From: Bacteroidales bacterium UBA1392
GTDB lineage: Bacteria > Bacteroidota > Bacteroidia > Bacteroidales > UBA932
DNA length: 64,000 nucleotides
Reading direction: 5' to 3'
Assembly: GCA_002305275.1 (NCBI GenBank)
Contig: DBQO01000020.1
Location: 3,725 to 67,724, forward strand
The position numbers and the translations under genes were made by a program. Position 1 is the stretch's first letter. Each line of letters begins with the position of its first letter. Shown here one piece after another: positions 62,038 through 64,000 of this stretch. The notes below the pieces were generated by a model that saw nothing but the letters and a program-made list of their open reading frames with translations, did not search any database and was not told the DNA's origin.

Positions 62038-62112
62038 ACTTCAATAACATGGCTTCGAAAAGGAAAAAGTTTTCTTCGCCCATGTTATTGAAGTGACTCT
62101 GAGTATTTTTTT
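62038..62112 (+). terminator. Long hairpin after the PFK-GH13 operon
   Basis: ACTTCAATAACATGG (62038-62052) is a perfect inverted repeat of 62080-62094, with further pairing of GAAAA/TTTTC inside, and is followed 10 bp later by a run of T (62105-62112). A second hairpin with arms CTTCATG and CATGAAG lies at 62223-62256. The 286-bp gap to 62278 holds no gene. Confidence 0.55.
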
Positions 62113-62277
62113 ATAACTTTGAAATTTAACTTAGTTGTTATTCAATAAAAACCGGATACCATATAGTTCAAATTCTACTGTTTAAACAATATGAGCTCCG
62201 AATAAAAACAAAAATTTCTTCTCTTCATGTTATTTGAAATCTCATGAAGAAGAAAATTAGAATTTAAAAACAGACTT

Positions 62278-63642
62278 ATGAAAAGACTTTTTATAATTTC
62301 CGCACTAGTTTTCTTGCTGGCGAATAGCGGCATGGCACAGAATATCACCGGCTACTGGAAAGGCACTCTCAGTTTGGGTCCGACCGAGCTCGAACTCTGT
62401 TTTGACATTAAGCAATCCAATGGCACCATAACCGCTACACTCGATGTTCCCGCTCAGGGAGCCTATAACATTCCCGTTACATCGATTTCTTTCGAAATGA
62501 TGAAACTCACGATGGCCATAGCACCGCTGAATGCCACTTACGAAGGCACAATGGTGCTGAATAACATAGTAGGAGAATTTACACAGATGGGCATGTCGCT
62601 GTCTCTCAATCTCTCCAAAGGTGAAAAGGCGGAAAAGCCCAGGCGCCCGCAGGAGCCAAAAGCTCCATTCCCCTACAAATCCGAAGAGGTATTTTTCAAA
62701 AATTCGAGAGAAGATTTTACTCTTGCAGGCACTTTTACAATTCCCGAAGGGGAAGGCCCCTTTCCGGCCATGATTCTGGTAACCGGTAGCGGAGCTCAAA
62801 ATCGTGATGAAGAGTTGATGGATCACAAGCCCTTCGCAGTGATTGCCGACTATTTGAGTCGCAACGGAGTGGCTGTTCTAAGATTTGATGATCGCGGAGT
62901 AGGTTCATCCGAGCCCGGCAATCCGGATGCTACCTCCTTTGACCTTTCCTATGATGCCGAGGCGGCATTTGACTATCTGCTCTCCAGGAAAGAAGTAATT
63001 CCGTTACTTTGCGGCATTACCGGCCATAGCGAAGGCGGTTATATCAACTTCATGGTGGCTCAGAGGCGTCCTGACGTTGCGTTTTTGATTTCTCTCGCAG
63101 GTCCGGCTGTTACCGGAGCAGAGGTGATGAAACTCCAGCAGGCTGAGGTCTATAGAGGAATGGGTATGCCCGAGCAGGCCATCGAGCAAAACAGAGTAAT
63201 CTCAGAGCAAGTTTTCGCCATAGTGGAGAAATACGATACTCCGGATGAGAACTTCCGTAAAGAAGCGCTCGGTTATCTGGCTAAACTGGGAGTTCCCGAC
63301 GATGTCGCAGTTCCTATGATTGACCAGTACGGTTCACCCTGGTTCTTTTATTTCCTAAAATATGATCCCGCCCCGGCAATTCGGGAAGTTACCGTACCGG
63401 CACTGATTCTAAATGGTACCCTCGACAAACAGGTGGTATCCTATCAGAATATTCCTGTTTTCCGTGAAATAGCAAAAGAGACCGGCAGAGACAATATGCG
63501 CATCGTAGAGCTTGAGGGACTCAACCATCTCTTCCAGCACGCTACCACAGGCCTCCCTACCGAATATGCCACTATAGAGGAGACCATTTCGGAAGAGGTG
63601 CTGGCGCTGATGTTGGAATTTGTAAAAACTATTAAGAAATGA
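62278..63642 (+). CDS. Secreted alpha/beta hydrolase (serine esterase or peptidase-like)
   Basis: The 454-residue secreted protein has a signal peptide ending 'GMAQ'. A beta-rich N-terminal domain follows (residues 22-115, 'ITGYWKGTLSLGPTELELCFDI', cited in part), then a proline-rich linker ('RRPQEPKAPFPY') and an alpha/beta hydrolase domain with nucleophile Ser251 in 'GHSEGG'. Late Asp ('NGTLDKQV') and His ('GLNHLFQH') complete the triad. The substrate is unknown. Its stop overlaps the ATG of the HAD gene (ATGA). Confidence 0.87.
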   Translation: MKRLFIISALVFLLANSGMAQNITGYWKGTLSLGPTELELCFDIKQSNGTITATLDVPAQGAYNIPVTSISFEMMKLTMAIAPLNATYEGTMVLNNIVGEFTQMGMSLSLNLSKGEKAEKPRRPQEPKAPFPYKSEEVFFKNSREDFTLAGTFTIPEGEGPFPAMILVTGSGAQNRDEELMDHKPFAVIADYLSRNGVAVLRFDDRGVGSSEPGNPDATSFDLSYDAEAAFDYLLSRKEVIPLLCGITGHSEGGYINFMVAQRRPDVAFLISLAGPAVTGAEVMKLQQAEVYRGMGMPEQAIEQNRVISEQVFAIVEKYDTPDENFRKEALGYLAKLGVPDDVAVPMIDQYGSPWFFYFLKYDPAPAIREVTVPALILNGTLDKQVVSYQNIPVFREIAKETGRDNMRIVELEGLNHLFQHATTGLPTEYATIEETISEEVLALMLEFVKTIKK

Positions 63643-64000
63643 CCATAGCTATTGACTTTGACGGCACTATTGTGGAGCACGCCTATCCGGAAATTGGCAG
63701 GCCTATTCCTTTCGCCATAGAAACACTATTGCAGATGCAGAAAGATGGGCACAGGCTTATCCTATGGACTGTTCGGACCGGTGACCTCCTGCAAGAGGCT
63801 ATAGATTACTGTGCTAAGAAGGGATTGCACTTCTATGCAGAAAACGAAAACTACAGGGGAGAAACGGAGGAGTTGCAACCGGGTGAGTACCATCGTAAGT
63901 TGGATGCTGATATGTTTATAGATGACAAGAGCTTAGGAGGATTGCCTGACTGGGGGGTTATCTATAATGCAGTAAAGGTCACGCTGGATGGAGGTGATGC
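63639..64000 (+). CDS. HAD-like hydrolase (BT0820-type), C-terminus cut by window edge
   Basis: The frame begins at ATG 63639, overlapping the previous stop by four bases, and stays open to the window edge (120 codons). The HAD motif I 'IAIDFDGTIVEH' is followed by 'LILWTVRTGD' (motif II-like) and 'ADMFIDDKSLGG' (motif IV-like). This matches the small cap-less BT0820 group of HAD phosphatases. The substrate is unknown. Only the last few residues can be missing if it has family length (about 125-145). Confidence 0.85.
   Translation, partial: MTIAIDFDGTIVEHAYPEIGRPIPFAIETLLQMQKDGHRLILWTVRTGDLLQEAIDYCAKKGLHFYAENENYRGETEELQPGEYHRKLDADMFIDDKSLGGLPDWGVIYNAVKVTLDGGD

Noticed and set aside
1..64000. 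Insertion sequences, prophage, integrase or attachment sites
   Set aside because: No transposase, integrase, phage gene or long terminal repeats were seen. Gene content is core metabolism throughout.

Overview
The window is chromosomal DNA from an anaerobic, fermentative member of the Bacteroidota, most likely the Bacteroidales. The main evidence is several promoters of the Bacteroidota type (TTG, 19-21 bp, TAnnTTTG), exact at 4923-4952, 12860-12890, 20525-20555, 24827-24856 and 46117-46147. Supporting evidence is the absence of obvious Shine-Dalgarno sequences, many lipoproteins with a short signal and lipobox, and family content (PPi-type phosphofructokinase, pyruvate phosphate dikinase, ribonuclease Y, a PurL of about 1,230 residues, ferredoxin-linked 2-oxoacid oxidoreductase). 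No insertion sequence, prophage, CRISPR array or rRNA was seen. One tRNA and one strong 6S RNA candidate are present.

Layout. 1-2064: a C69 dipeptidase cut by the left edge and a metallo-beta-lactamase-fold hydrolase (minus). 2130-7653: a symporter and 5'-nucleotidase pair, then a coiled-coil protein, ZapA, the 6S RNA candidate, ribonuclease Y and a DUF3467 protein (plus). 7933-12848: a minus operon for ADP-forming acyl-CoA synthetase, a 51-residue membrane protein and a four-subunit 2-oxoacid:ferredoxin oxidoreductase. 13041-17001: a plus operon for methylthioadenosine salvage (deaminase, phosphorylase, MtnA) ending in a WalJ-like hydrolase. 17090-20491: lipoproteins, an M2/M3-like peptidase and a CBM9-like lipoprotein. 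20618-25403: PPDK, two small genes including a DUF368 lipid-carrier transporter, ribosomal protein L19 and tRNA-Arg. 25482-33486: PurL (minus), FolC, an M19 dipeptidase and a short-chain fatty acid transporter (minus). 33584-41679: a SulP anion transporter facing a probable cysteate synthase, which lies at the end of a five-gene heterodisulfide-reductase-like cluster. 41757-46102: carAB. 46187-48676: a second C69 dipeptidase and a tyrosine phosphatase. 48695-59190: a tightly packed seven-gene minus operon (ligA, yihY-like, hydG, rel, an Ig-like lipoprotein, an outer-membrane protein, ispG). 59272-64000: PPi-type PFK, a GH13 amylase, a secreted alpha/beta hydrolase and a partial HAD phosphatase.

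How the genes fit together. PPi-PFK with PPDK suggests PPi-linked glycolysis. The oxoacid oxidoreductase, ADP-forming acyl-CoA synthetase and HydG ([FeFe]-hydrogenase maturation) suggest amino acid or 2-oxoacid fermentation with reduced ferredoxin, ATP and hydrogen as outputs. This agrees with several peptidases (C69 twice, M19, M2/M3). Cysteate synthase suggests sulfonolipid (capnine-type) synthesis. Its neighbours, a membrane and soluble Hdr-like complex and a SulP carrier, make 33.5-41.7 kb the most interesting metabolic locus.

The most unusual non-coding signal is a family of low-complexity tracts with a strict 7-bp period. They sit at the 3' ends of at least eight genes, usually in the sense orientation, and in several cases supply the stop codon. 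One is followed by a 16-unit, 9-bp array. The tRNA-Arg also carries a covarying change in the normally near-invariant G19-C56 elbow pair, and a 19-bp perfect hairpin starts inside its 3' end.
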